A DNA stretch of 64,000 bases from Arenicola marina. Taxonomy: Eukaryota > Annelida > Polychaeta > Arenicolidae. Both the position numbers and the translations under genes were made by a program. Of the stretch, positions 1 through 11,440 are shown piece after piece (positions within the stretch are counted from its first letter, which is position 1; the number at the start of each line of letters is the position of its first letter). Below the pieces are notes generated by a model. The model ran no database searches and was not told the DNA's origin. It saw only the letters and a program-made list of their open reading frames with translations. The DNA lies in contig OZ025248.1 in the NCBI GenBank assembly GCA_964019135.1, forward strand, positions 32,109,670 through 32,173,669. Direction: 5' to 3'.

Positions 1-69
1 TATATATTTGGGAATGTGGATAATCAATATTGGATTTCTTATTATTGTCTTTTTGCGATTCTTGTCTGC

Positions 70-600
70 ATAGTGGTATACCAACGAAACCGGTCTACTA
101 CGCGGATTACACTTTACACACATGAAGGACATATTTATGCAGTAATCCATATTTTTCGAGATACTCCGGCATGACCGGAGACCAGTGACAGTGTCACACT
201 GACAGGTGACAGCTTAGCCTTGGGTTAGAAAGAGATACCTACACATTGACTGACGACGTTACGAGAACCCACCTCACCTACAACAGTGGCTTCACACAGA
301 GGATTACCAGATTCTGAGGTTCCCAATGATATAGTAAAAGGTATACCAATGAGACCCTCGGCTTAATGGCATGCTTTTCAGACTACCATTGATGTTTTGA
401 GTGGTATACCTTTCAGTAGCCTATACCATTCAGTCCATTGACAGCCTCAGTGCCAGTGGTATAGCCATAGGCGTAGACCTACCTTTCGGCATACCATTGG
501 GGACCTGAGTGGTGTACCTTTAAGCATACCATCGGGATCGGAGTGGTATACCTGTCACCATAGCATTGACGACCTCCGAGTCAGTGGTATGTCTTTAGAT
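70..600. repeat. Degenerate repeats around GGTATACC
   Basis: Many imperfect copies of a motif containing the palindrome GGTATACC, or its half ATACCATTG, recur every 40-70 bases, often joined to GAGTGG or GACCTC. Copies are diverged and spacing is irregular, so this is an old tandem or clustered repeat. It lies downstream of the 3' end of the nAChR gene. No coding potential is seen. Confidence 0.55.
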
Positions 601-1110
601 TTATATAGATTTGTTCTAGAGCCTGTCCATAGACTTCTATAGCTGTGTCCTTTAGCTTGTCTATAGCTTTCTATTGACTTTTCTCATAGCATGTCTATAG
701 ATTTCTATGGCTGTGTCCCATAGCATATCTAGATTTCTATAGCGGTGTCCTATAACATGCATGTCTATAGATGGTGTCCTATAGCATGTCTATAGATGGT
801 GTCCTATAGCATGTCTATAGATGGTGTCTTATATCATGTCTATAGAGTTCTATAGATGCGTCCTATAGCATGTCAATAGAGTTCTATAGATGCGTCTTAT
901 AGCATGTCTACAGAGTTCTATAGATGCGTCCTATAGCATGTCTATGGAGTTCTATAGATGCGTCCTATAGCATGTCTATAGAGTTTTATAGATGCGTTCT
1001 ATAGAGTTCTATAGATGCGTTCTATAGAGTTCTATAGATGCGTCCTATAGGCGGCCTACAGAGTTTTGTCCTAAAGTTCTATAGGATACTTCTTTAGAAA
1101 TATTCTATAG
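600..1110. repeat. 34-bp minisatellite (TCTATAG-rich)
   Basis: Tandem units of about 34 bases built from CCTATAGCATG, TCTATAGAG and TTCTATAGATGCGT. Unit similarity rises from 780 to 1040 and decays at both ends. The array stops just before the stop codon of the nAChR last exon, so it probably lies in or just beyond the 3' UTR. Confidence 0.8.
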
Positions 1111-1128
1111 AAACTCTATAGATTTTTT

Positions 1129-4100
1129 TTATAGAAAATCTATTTCAGGGCATTCCTTTAGTGATTGAACATGCATTAAGGCCTTAAGGTCATCACAAAA
1201 GGTCTCAGTGATTGGGCGATTGTTGTCGTACAGTATCGGTGCGTCAAGCAAAATTCCCATTCCGCATATGAGACACGTCACCATGTAGATCATGAGCAGT
1301 ATGCGATCGATGACGAGGGCCATGTACTTCCATTCCTCCTTCACCTGCAAGACAGTAGTGGAGACATCGAAACACATATTATAAAAACCATAAACATGCT
1401 ACATCAGGACCTCGTCAGCCGAAGACGAAATGCAACGTACATTTCTGCAATTAACACTTTTTGACACTCATATCACCTTCATGCGTATGATTTCGCCAAA
1501 GTACTTTGAATGGTAAAGTCCGTTTCGCAAAATCGTCTGTAGCGTGTAAATACTGCATCTTACGGCATATATGCATCTTGCATATAACATAGATGATGGA
1601 CCTGGTATATCTTCTACAAGGTTTAAACGAGAGATGCCTCAATTGATTATTGCTCATTTATCGCCCTGCACATGTCCATCTAACCATGTTTACTTGGAGC
1701 TCTAAACTTGAGCTTGTCACTAAAAAAAAAAAAAAAAGTACGGAATCTACTTATTGATGCATACGTCACGACTTTGGTGAAATGGGCACCGAGGTGCTGA
1801 CGTTAATTTATTGGAAATCATCTTATCTTTCTTTTTCTTCAAGTAAACTTAATGTCATATGTCGATGTAGCCCGGCAACGGCCTTCGCCACAATAAAGGT
1901 CACTATAGATACCTGTGTTGAGTCATCTTCGTCCTTCAAGTGTTTAGCGATGAAACCGATTCCATCCACGGCTTTCTGTACGTTGGGAGGGTAGTGGGCC
2001 AGGCGGCGAGCCGCGCAAGCTTGACAAAATTCGCCAAGGTCTAGCCCAGCCGCCTCGAGCCCTATGAAAGAGCTCTGGAATACAGTCGATTCGTTATCGA
2101 GGTCCAGACGTTGGAAGTTGTGGCTGTAAGTATTAGCCATACCAGACAGCTCACTTTGGAAGACGTCTAAGAAATCGAGGTCGGTATTCTTATTGTCCCC
2201 GAAATCGGTTGGTACAGGCCTCTTCATCAGCAATACCTTCGGTATGGCTTGTAGAAAAGTCCATTTGATCCAACGCGCCATTTTGTGGGTGGCTGACGAA
2301 TGATAATTAATGTTGAGTACAATAACCGACGAAAACACCGAGACAGAGACCAGAATTGTCGTAAACAGCAAATATTTCCCCAACAGGGGCAATTTTAACG
2401 ATGTCGCAGGCACTAGATCCATAAGCAGCAGTTGGAAAAGACTCAAGGACAATAGAATTGAGATACTAATTGAAATCTTCTCGCCGCAGTCTGATGGCAA
2501 ATAGAAAGCCAGCATCGTCAACATGTTGATGGCGAAGCAAGGGATGATGAGATTTATGGTGTAGTACAGCGTTCGTCGGCGCAAGGTTATGTTGAAGGTC
2601 ACGTCGGGGTAGGGTTCTTCGCCGCAGCAGGGGTAATATACGATATTTTTCCTGGCAGGCACTCTCATTACGTCCCACTCGACATTAGCGTAGTAATCTT
2701 TCAGATCCCAGGCGATGTCGATCACCTGAAGAACATCCTTAATTCCCAATTTCTCCAGCCACACATGACGCAGATCGACCTGGCGTAGAGTGAGAAAGCA
2801 AAGACGTTTAAGAAACTTTAGATGCCTTATTCCATATGCCATGAAAGCTTGCACAGGCTTGATATGACACTGGTGCAATGTCACCTGTACCAAAAGTACG
2901 GATATACACTTGGTATATTATATAGCCAATACATTTTTAGTGCAATATGCATATATTTCACGCACCAGTTAATCATTCTTTACAAGCGTCACAATCTTTA
3001 AACATACAGGTTACAATTTCCATTTAACATTTTATCGTATTACTTTACTGTACAACGAAAACAGGCATATTGTGTTTGTTCTAGTACTATTCTGCAATTA
3101 ACAATTACATTAAAATAGATTTTTTTCTACTTTAGACCCAGGTATGGATGAGAAGAAAAGAACAGAATTATGTCAATGGTGTTTTCTTTCCCACTCAGAT
3201 TACATACCATTCCCCCATACGTCCAGGACCCGAACTTGAAGAAACAAGTTTGTTGGTCAAAGGGAAAGAATTCGACGTCGATATCGCAATGACTCTTAAA
3301 GATGGAGGGTGGCTCCCAGACAACTCGGCCTGACGACGAGAGAGTCGCCTTGGTAAACATCGTGATAGTGTAGTCTCCATCAGCACTGTTGAGGTCATCA
3401 GTCATCAGACACAAAATCAAATATAAACAAGAAATTATTTCGGCGCCATTGTAATCACATGGAAGACATAAATATTCGGTTTTTATTTAGGTCTTCGTAG
3501 AGGGGGAACCAAGCCCGTGCCGTAGTGAAAAGTGATAGCTATTAAGGTCAGATCGCGTCCACCGGGAGGATTATAGGTAGAGAGGAGCCATGTCTCCGGA
3601 AAAAACGTAAAACGTTTATATGTTCGCAAATCTATTTGCGAGACACAGAGACACATACCGCATTAGCTTAAATAATCTACGAACCAGAGATTTTGCACAT
3701 TTTTAGTTTTTTCTAAATATTAATACGGCAACAATGCATTTAGATTAATCTACACCTAGCTGTCTCCATCGGTGGGAACATTGTGTTTGTGAAACGGGGA
3801 TTTTGTTATTCAACGGTTTATGTACATAAATTATCACATTACCATCATTGTAATTATCTTACAAAATACCCTAGTCTCTTTGCAATAAAGTGAAACGCAG
3901 TTGAAGAATCAGTGAAAATGTAGTGCTGCCCTCTTGTGAGCAATTTCGCAGTTACTCGCAGGTCTAAACCTGTATGTAATCGATGAATACATTACAGTTG
4001 AGTAAAAAAGTACCTTACTTGTTATAAAGCACGATGTCCGGTAGCCAGATGAGTTCGGACGGGACATATAGCAGAGACACTCCTCCGTATTCTTCAGGGT

Positions 4101-6655
4101 TCCACCTCAGGTTGTTGTCAACCCATTTCTGTAACACAAACAATTGCTCACGGTTCGACAGTTATTACGCCGCTCACGCAGAAAATGGCAGCAGTCAGCT
4201 CTAGTCATGTATCTGTCACGGCTGGAATTGAATTAAGAGAATAGAAGATAACGGTCGTCTGTCCCGGAGAATATCTCCCGTAGCCACGACAGTAGTTGAG
4301 CGGTTTTTTTGTAGTCTCCCGTAGCCAGGACAGTAGTTGAGCGTTTTTTTGTAGTCTCCCGTAGCCACGACTACGGAAGCCTATTAGGGCCATACATTTT
4401 TTTAATTTTGATCATTTTTTTTACGGAGCTTTAAAATCATAAAGGAATTATTTCCACCGGGAATAAATGATTTAAACCGGGAATAAATTATTTTAACCTG
4501 GAATAAATTATTTTAACCTGGAATTAATTATTTCCACCGGGAATAAATTGTTTTCACCGGGAATAAATTATTTAAACCGGGAATTAATTATTTAAACCGG
4601 GAATTAATTATTTCCACCTGGAATTAATGATTTAAACCGGGAAAAAATGATTAAAACCGGAAATTAATTATTACCACCGGGAATAAATGATTAAAACCTG
4701 GAATTAATTATTTCCACCGGGAATAAATGATTAAAACCTGGAATTAATTATTTCCACCAGGAATAAATGATTTAAACCCGGAATAAATTATTTCCACCTG
4801 GAATTAATGATTTAAACCGGGAAAAAATGATTAAAATCGGGAATTAATTATTACCACCGGGAATAAATGATTAAAACCTGGAATTAATTATTTCCACCGG
4901 GAATAAATGATTAAAACCTGGAATTAATTATTTCCACCGGGAATAAATGATTAAAACCTGGAATTAATTATTTCCACCGGGAATAAATGATTTAAACCCG
5001 GAATAAATCATTTCCATCTGGAATTAATTATTTTCACCTGGAATTAATTATTTTCACCGGGAATTAATTATTTCCACGGGGAATAAATGATTTAAACCGG
5101 GAAAAAATGATTAAAACCGGGAATTAATTATTTCCACCGGGAATTACTTATTTCCACCGGGAATTAATTATTTCCACCGGGAATTAATTATTTCCACCGA
5201 GAATAAATGATTAAAACCTGGAATTAATTATTTCCATCGGGAATAAATGATTAAGACCGGGAATTAATTATTTCCACCGAGAATAAATGATTAAAACCTG
5301 GAATTAATTATTTCCACCGGGAATAAATAATTTAAACCAGGAATAAATTATTTCCACCTGGAATTAATTATTTCCACCTGGTATTAATTATTTCCAGGTG
5401 GAAATAATTAATTCCTGGTAGAAATAATTAATTCCCGGTTTAAATCATTAATTCCAGGTGGAAATAATTAATTCCCGGTTTAAATAATTTATTTCCGGTG
5501 AAAACAATTTATTCCCGGTGGAAATAATTAATTCCCGGTTGAAATAATTTATTCCCGGTTTTAATCATTTATTCCCGGTGGAAATAATTCCTTTATGGTT
5601 TTAAAGCTCCGTAAAAAAATTGATCAAAATTAAAAAAATGCATGGCCCTAATAGGCTTCCGTACACGACAGCAGTTGAGCGGCTTTTTGTTTGAGTAACT
5701 TCAGATTCCCAAATTTTATCTGGCGAATGTGCGAAGGACATTGTATCAATTGCACTGAGCGAGTAATATGTGAACTCATTAGAGGAACAGCGATTCGCTA
5801 TATTTGTATACTTGTACTTACATGTGTAAGCCAAACGTTGGTAGATAAGATTTCGTTCTTCTCGTCCTGAAACAAGAAATGTGTCATGTTAAAAATACAT
5901 GATTGTAGTTTGGAAATCTACTTCAATAAATATTACACTGTATTAAATTATAACATTACGAAATCAACAAAGTAGGACAATGCAAAGTACATTTCTGCAC
6001 TTTACACTTTTTGACACTCATATCACCTTCATGCGTATAATTTCGCCAAAGTACTTTGAAAGTCCGTTTCGCAAAATCGTCTGTAGCGTGTAAATACTGC
6101 ATCTTACGACATACATATCTTGCATGTCATAAATGATGGACCTCATATATCTTTTACAAGGTTTGAGAGGGGAAATCTCAATAATACGTTCAAGGGTTCG
6201 ACGAGCCACAGCGAATTCAAGGACATGATGGGAAGAGCATTTAGGATGACAAATTATTGTTGTTAAGACTTTTACAGTTTCTGTGTTATTTGTAGCACTA
6301 ACCACTCTAATGTTTAACGCAAGTGTAGCGTGGAATCTATGTGGAAAAAACCTTAAATGATGCAACGTGTCCTATGTCGCTGTATACGTGGCCTAGCTAT
6401 ATCTGAAACATGACATAAAAAACTGACCACGTCGACAATCTGCGACAGTTTGATTCCAAGATGTACCAACATGGAGTCGTTGGTATGGGCAACGGGGCGA
6501 ACGAGACGGTTATAATTGTTCTTCTTGAGCAGGTCATCATAGAGCCGCTTGGCGTCGTGATTGGCGTGAGGACTGGACGGGAGTAGGACGAGACTTGCGA
6601 CGAGAACCAGCCACAGCGGCAGCCCGCGGCCGCACGTGATGCGTCTTCCCACCAT
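1129..6655 (-). CDS. Nicotinic acetylcholine receptor alpha-type subunit (Cys-loop channel)
   Basis: Ligand-gated cation channel subunit of the plasma membrane. Six coding exons on the minus strand: 6655-6428, 5866-5822, 4128-4019, 3385-3208, 2779-1913, 1344-1129, all with GT-AG ends and joining in phase to 547 aa. Residues 1 to about 31 look like a signal peptide. The Cys-loop is C161 to C175 with 13 residues between; loop B is SWTYGG (W182); loop C has YYPCC with vicinal C238-C239 and then PYPD, which defines an alpha-type subunit. TM1 is about 258-280, TM2 about 288-308, beginning GEKIS with the cation-channel Glu, TM3 about 319-343 and TM4 about 482-508 in the last exon. The 45-base second exon ([15 protein letters not shown]) is typical of the family. 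The start is the ATG before the signal peptide. Which ortholog (alpha7-like or a lineage expansion) cannot be told by eye. A 5' noncoding exon was not found. Confidence 0.93.
1430..1640. repeat. Interspersed repeat, copy 1 (nAChR intron 5)
   Basis: About 200 bases closely matching 5980-6180 in the same orientation, including TTTTTGACACTCATATCACC, CGCCAAAGTACTTTGAA and TCTGTAGCGTGTAAATACTG. Both copies are intronic in the same gene. No terminal inverted repeats or tRNA boxes are evident, so the class is unknown. Confidence 0.75.
4262..4371. repeat. 41-bp short minisatellite, element target
   Basis: About 2.5 copies of a 41-base unit containing CGACAGTAGTTGAGCG, a T run and GTAGTCTCCCGTAGCCA. 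A further partial copy (ACGACAGCAGTTGAGCGGC) begins at 5664, beyond the element at 4374-5661. The element therefore inserted within this array. Confidence 0.7.
4374..5661. mobile_element. Non-autonomous TIR element carrying an internal 20-bp minisatellite
   Basis: Ends are inverted copies of about 80 bases, from CGGAAGCCTATTAGGGCCAT through TTACGGAGCTTTAAAATCAT to the start of the array. They are flanked by TA on both sides (4372-4373, 5662-5663), as for mariner-type target duplications. The interior is a 20-base tandem repeat, CCGGGAATAAATGATTTAAA with variants. Unit orientation flips near 5393, so the whole element is a large palindrome with unequal arms. No transposase is encoded. It lies in nAChR intron 2. 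Confidence 0.8.
5980..6180. repeat. Interspersed repeat, copy 2 (nAChR intron 1)
   Basis: Second copy of the repeat at 1430-1640, same orientation, with small deletions and scattered substitutions. It ends at a similar AAGGTTT and ATCTCAA boundary. It lies in the first intron, between the signal-peptide exon and the 45-base exon. Confidence 0.75.
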
Positions 6656-7229
6656 GCTTCACAGCCTGAAGTCGGCCATTGCAATTTGTGTGTTCGATCT
6701 GTTCATCAATCATGAAGAGAAGATGCATGCAGTAAGAAATCATCGTTTCCACACATGCTTATTTAAAGCCACTGAAACCGCCAAAATCATATAATAAACG
6801 TGACCGACGCCTCAAAGATCGCTTCGTGTATTGGGAGTTCTAATCCTAATACATGTATATATATCAAGGGGTGCTGGTGACTATTTGGTCTAGCGGTGGG
6901 GCGGGTAAGGCAAGTATACGAACTATAAACCCTCTTCACATGATTATCCCACCAACTAACAGTTCAAGGGGGGGGGGGGGGGGGGTACCGCAGTCCCCAC
7001 ACCCTAGACCCGCGCCTGATCGCTCCTTCTTGACGGCTCTGTATTTATGGTGGCTAGCCTATGCGGTGTTTAACTGAAGTAATTGTCACTAATGTCTGAA
7101 GTTCGTGATGTAAGACGTTGAAGTTTGAAAGTATGGCATAACGCACACATTAAGGATTTGATTTGACCGATTAACACAAATCACTTACTATCGTCAGAAG
7201 TTACTTTGTCTAAATCGTGTGATAATAAT
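6656..7229. other. Upstream region of the nAChR gene
   Basis: No gene is seen. The region should contain the nAChR promoter and 5' UTR, but no TATA box or initiator can be assigned. A 20-base G run occurs at 6968-6987. Confidence 0.5.
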
Positions 7230-7585
7230 AATTACGTATAATAACGTATAATAATTATGTAAATTTTGTACATTAATTATGTAAATTATGTACGATAATT
7301 ATGTAACTTATGTGCGATAATTATGTAAATTATGTACGATAATTATGTAAATTATGTATACTAATTATGCAAATTATGTACAATAATTATGTAAATTATG
7401 TACAATAATTTGTGAATTATGTACAATAATTTTGTGAATTATGTATAATAATTAATTAAATTATGTACAAAAATTATGTAAATTATGTACAATAATTATG
7501 TAAATTATGTACAATAATTATGTAAATTATGTACAATAATTATGTAAACTATATACAATAATTATGTAAAATTATGTACAATAAG
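7230..7585. repeat. 21-bp AT-rich minisatellite
   Basis: About 16 units of 21 bases (ATAATTATGTAAATTATGTAC with variants). No coding potential. Confidence 0.85.
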
Positions 7586-7938
7586 GATATTATTATACAG
7601 CATATATATATTAATTTATTGATATATTAATGATATTAATAATGTAATTTCCTCCCTTCCGTTTGGTAACTGGACCCCTCCCGCCCCCCCCCACCACCGA
7701 CATCTGTTATTTAATAATGTTATGTTAGGAGTTAAACAAAAATGGCCACCCATTTCTTGTGCCAGTCCTTTTTTTCGTGGGCAGGTCCCTGTACATAGCC
7801 AGTTTGCCTATAATTACACGGAGGTGTAATTGCGCGTCGCATAGAAATACACAATCACAGTTATTTGCTCTGGAAAGAGGAAAAAGATGTCACACAAGAT
7901 GCTAGATGAAAAACATGCTACAGAATATACGACAGTGA

Positions 7939-8149
7939 CAGGGGCGGATCCAGGAATTTGCAAAAAAGGGGGGTGGGGGGCTCTGAACAACATTGTGACA
8001 TTGAGTCCAACAATGAAAACTTGCAACGGGTGGGGGGGGGGGGGCGGTCCCGCTCAGATAGCATTCTTCCTCAAAAAAAGGAGGGAGAGTCCACGCATCG
8101 GACCCCCTGAACCCCCCGCCCCCCACCCCTCTCCTTGAATCTGCTATTG
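7939..8149. mobile_element. MITE-like element with CAGGGGCGGATCCAGG end
   Basis: The left end reads CAGGGGCGGATCCAGGAATT and the right end is an imperfect inverse (TTGAATCTGCTATTG). Both have G-rich or C-rich subterminal tracts. Such ends are common on non-autonomous DNA transposons in many animal genomes. Related single ends appear near 33495 and 61700. A target duplication could not be defined, so the boundaries are approximate. Confidence 0.5.
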
Positions 8150-10127
8150 CGTGAGTTAGTAGCTACACCACCCCCACAAGGCCCCACCTGGCTTTGTACT
8201 TGCACTCGCAGTAAATAACAAACACGTGTGTGGACGGCGGCATGGGTACTTCATCCTCTGCTTCTGAAGCAACTCCGCCAAACAACAGCTCCACAGTCGG
8301 CGACTGACCCCAAAGAACGAACACGTGTCTTTTTCATTTTGGTCTTATTAGCCATCTACGTAAGAAGCTTAGCAGGCGGCGTGGCGTGCAAACCGCTAGA
8401 GGCAACACATGACATGATCCGACCACTTCGTACAGAGGACTTCGCTACTTGTAACCCGCAGTCTACCGGACCTAGCTATCGCTGGCGTCTTTTATCGTTA
8501 CTGGATCAGGCCAAATACCAAGAATAATTAATTTAAGCCCTTCGATCCCCCCTCCAAAAAAACAAACAAACAAAAAACACAAGTAAACAACGAAGACACG
8601 AAGATTCATATTTTGTGGCTGGCGATTATGGGGGGTGGGGGGAAATATCCCCTCTGAATCGCGATTCTCCAAGAATTAGGGAGAGCTATAGCAATATCGA
8701 GTCTCCAAGATGGGGACATTTTAAAGCTGATCGAGAAAAAAAACAAACTTATCGCGAATATCGAGGAATTCGCAGACTGCTATAACGGATCGCGGTAAAT
8801 ATAGATAGGCAAAGGGTCTTCGTGCTGAACCAAGAATTGTACGGATAACTAGAATTCCTGGATGCCAGTCGCGGAGGTCGCGAAAGGTATTCCATCCCCT
8901 CATGATGAAGAACGCATAAATATAAGACTAGTATTATTAGTGACATTGGGTGAAATATTCAACGACAATATCATTCAAATGGCATCATATTAAAAAAAAA
9001 ACAAAAAAAAAACGATTCTAATTTCATATGAAGCGGTGAATCTTGATTAATGTATTTTTTGACCTCAAAGACGGGTAGGGATGGGGTGGGGGTGGGGGGG
9101 GGGCGGTTGATAAAGGTAGATTATCGAACTTTTGTGACCGATCAACTACTTGAAAGTCCTTCCATATGTGATTAATATTTTTAATAATATATCACAATAT
9201 CGCCCAATAATGACTGCGATGTCTTCGATACAACTGAGATCGACACTTAAGGATGTTATGCGATGTAATAAGTCAGTCAGCAGTGGGCAATTTATGTCAT
9301 TTGTATGCCCGGAGGGGGTTGGGGCCGGGTGGAGGCAGAGGGGTGGGTGAACCGTGGTCACCTCCTTACTACCCGATCCTCAACCCCTCCACGCCCCCCC
9401 CCCCCCATCGCTTGTTTACATTCACAGTTTAACGATTTGATACTTTTCAGTTTTCAGCTAAAGTTCTAGTTACTTTTGTTATTGGGTATATATTTCTCCA
9501 GCACAGAACGGGGATCATTTAAACATGTTACAACAGACAGAAGGGATTTATCATTGACGGGTGCATATCTAGTCGACGGAACTCACATGAAGCTGATCAA
9601 AACATACTTCTAACACCTTTAAAGATTTAAATGGTTTAAAAATAACGTTTAAACTGCAGCTAAGCTGCTAGTGTGACTTAGTATCAGGTGTAAAAGGAAA
9701 ACATATTTAAGTTTTCCAACTGTGGGTATTTATATTTTATGTTTACAAGATAAGCGCGGGGAAGCGCTTTCCGCACATGATATGAGTAATAAAAAAGTCT
9801 TACCCCGGCAGTTGCTTCCTTTGATACTAGCGGGACCAGGCTTGTTCGCCTCCGCCAGGTCTTTCGTTGAACTTCAAGCGCAATGCAGGGGCACAGGGAG
9901 GGACCGACAAGGTGGTCGTCCTGGAGTTTGGATGGAAAAGTTCCGGGCCGCCGTGCCAGTACACAGGTTTAGCTTCCGTACTCCTGGCCTCCTCCCAAGC
10001 TCTCCTAGCAATCACTGAAATGCGGGACATGTGGGGCTGCCAAGCTTTACCAACTCCCTGAGCCGCACGATGGCTTATTCCGCCATCTATCCATGGCAAG
10101 GCAGCTGCTCGAGGGCTTTCAAACAGT
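8150..10127. other. Intergenic, no recognisable gene
   Basis: Short ORFs occur (for example 8228-8527, 99 aa), but none has a recognisable domain. The stretch contains G runs near 9095 and a C run near 9400. No RNA gene or clear transposon was seen. Confidence 0.5.
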
Positions 10128-11440
10128 TGACCCTCTACCACCCCCCCCCTCCCACCGAGCGTCGTTCCCCCGTCGCACCCCTCCCCCTTACGCTCCCCGC
10201 CGATTCTGCCCCCCCACCCCCACTGTGCGCTCCATCCACGCTCCCCACACATTCCGTTTCCCCGACGAACCCCCTCCGCGCACCTACCAAGTCCTTTCCT
10301 TTAAGCACAACCCCCACCCCCCCACCTACTCCCCCAAAGCGCCCGAACCACGCCTGCTCCGCTCTTTTTCCATCAACCCACCCCCCCCCCCACCCACTCG
10401 TCCCCCTCGTTTCAATATTACCTGTGAAGTAAGTGACTCCCCTCCCGCTAGCACCCCTCTTCACCATCCCACCCCTAGGCGCTCCCCCTCTCTCCACGCC
10501 CCGCCACACGTCTGCTTTCACCACTGCCAATTACACATCCTGGCTTGTCAGAAGTCCTGAGATAGCTGCCCAGCACTCCACTCCGCTGCGCTCTTCTCTT
10601 CTCCAATGCGACTTGTCGGCGAACTTTTCTTCTTGCTCCATCATGCGAATGTAACTTTGTTTCCAGGCACGTCTCCACCCCGGCCTTCCCATCCTTGTCC
10701 TCCTCCCTCGCGCCCGATAGCCGACAGTCTTGTTTTGTTCCCTTATCGTTCGCCAATGTGAGCGCTGTCAGCCACAAAATTGTTACATCTCATCGTCAAG
10801 ATCCGGGGCCCGGGGGTCAGGATATACGGCGCTTCTTGGAAGTCAGTGCACGCCACTTGGATCCTGTTACCGCTCCCACCACCCCCACCCCTTACGTTCG
10901 TTTGGCTCCCAGAAGGCGCCCTCCCCCGCCCCCCCCCTCCTCCACGCACACACACGCACTCGTCCTTCCCTGATCGCCTTACGCCCTCTTATCTCTCCTC
11001 ATGTCGCCCCCATTTCCCACTTATTCTCCTCTTTACTTTATGCACGGCTCACTACAACTACTTCACCCACACTCCCAAGCCCCATCCTATTCCTGCTAAT
11101 ATATGCCCCGCTCCCCACATCCTCGCTTCATACGCAGTTCCCCTCTCCATTGCCTCGCTTCCTACCCCCCTACCCCTTCACACAGTTGCTCGTCCATCTT
11201 GCCTTCACTGCGCCATCAGTACCTCCATTTTGCCATAAGCTCACGCCCCCCCCCCCTCTCCCAACCCCCCCAACTATATGGGTCTCAACAGCAATTTGTT
11301 GCCTACACGCGGCTCCCCTCCCTCCCTTCCCACACTGCACAGCAGCAATGCAATATCTCATAACGTTACGCCCATTCCACCCCGCATCTCCCTCCACCTT
11401 TCCCCAACCAGATTACCGTCCATCTTGTCTTCCCGGGTAG
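10128..11440. repeat. 1.3-kb C-rich, strand-asymmetric low-complexity tract
   Basis: The plus strand is dominated by C and T with many CCCC to CCCCCCCC runs and very few G runs. Several overlapping Pro/Ser/His-rich ORFs in different frames (10031-10432, 10093-10560, 10730-11440) follow from the composition and are not taken as genes. No fixed period is visible, so this is not a simple minisatellite. Confidence 0.7.

Noticed and set aside
10031..11440. Long Pro/Ser/His-rich ORFs (up to 236 aa)
   Set aside because: They overlap in several frames and follow from the C-rich composition; no conserved segment was recognised.
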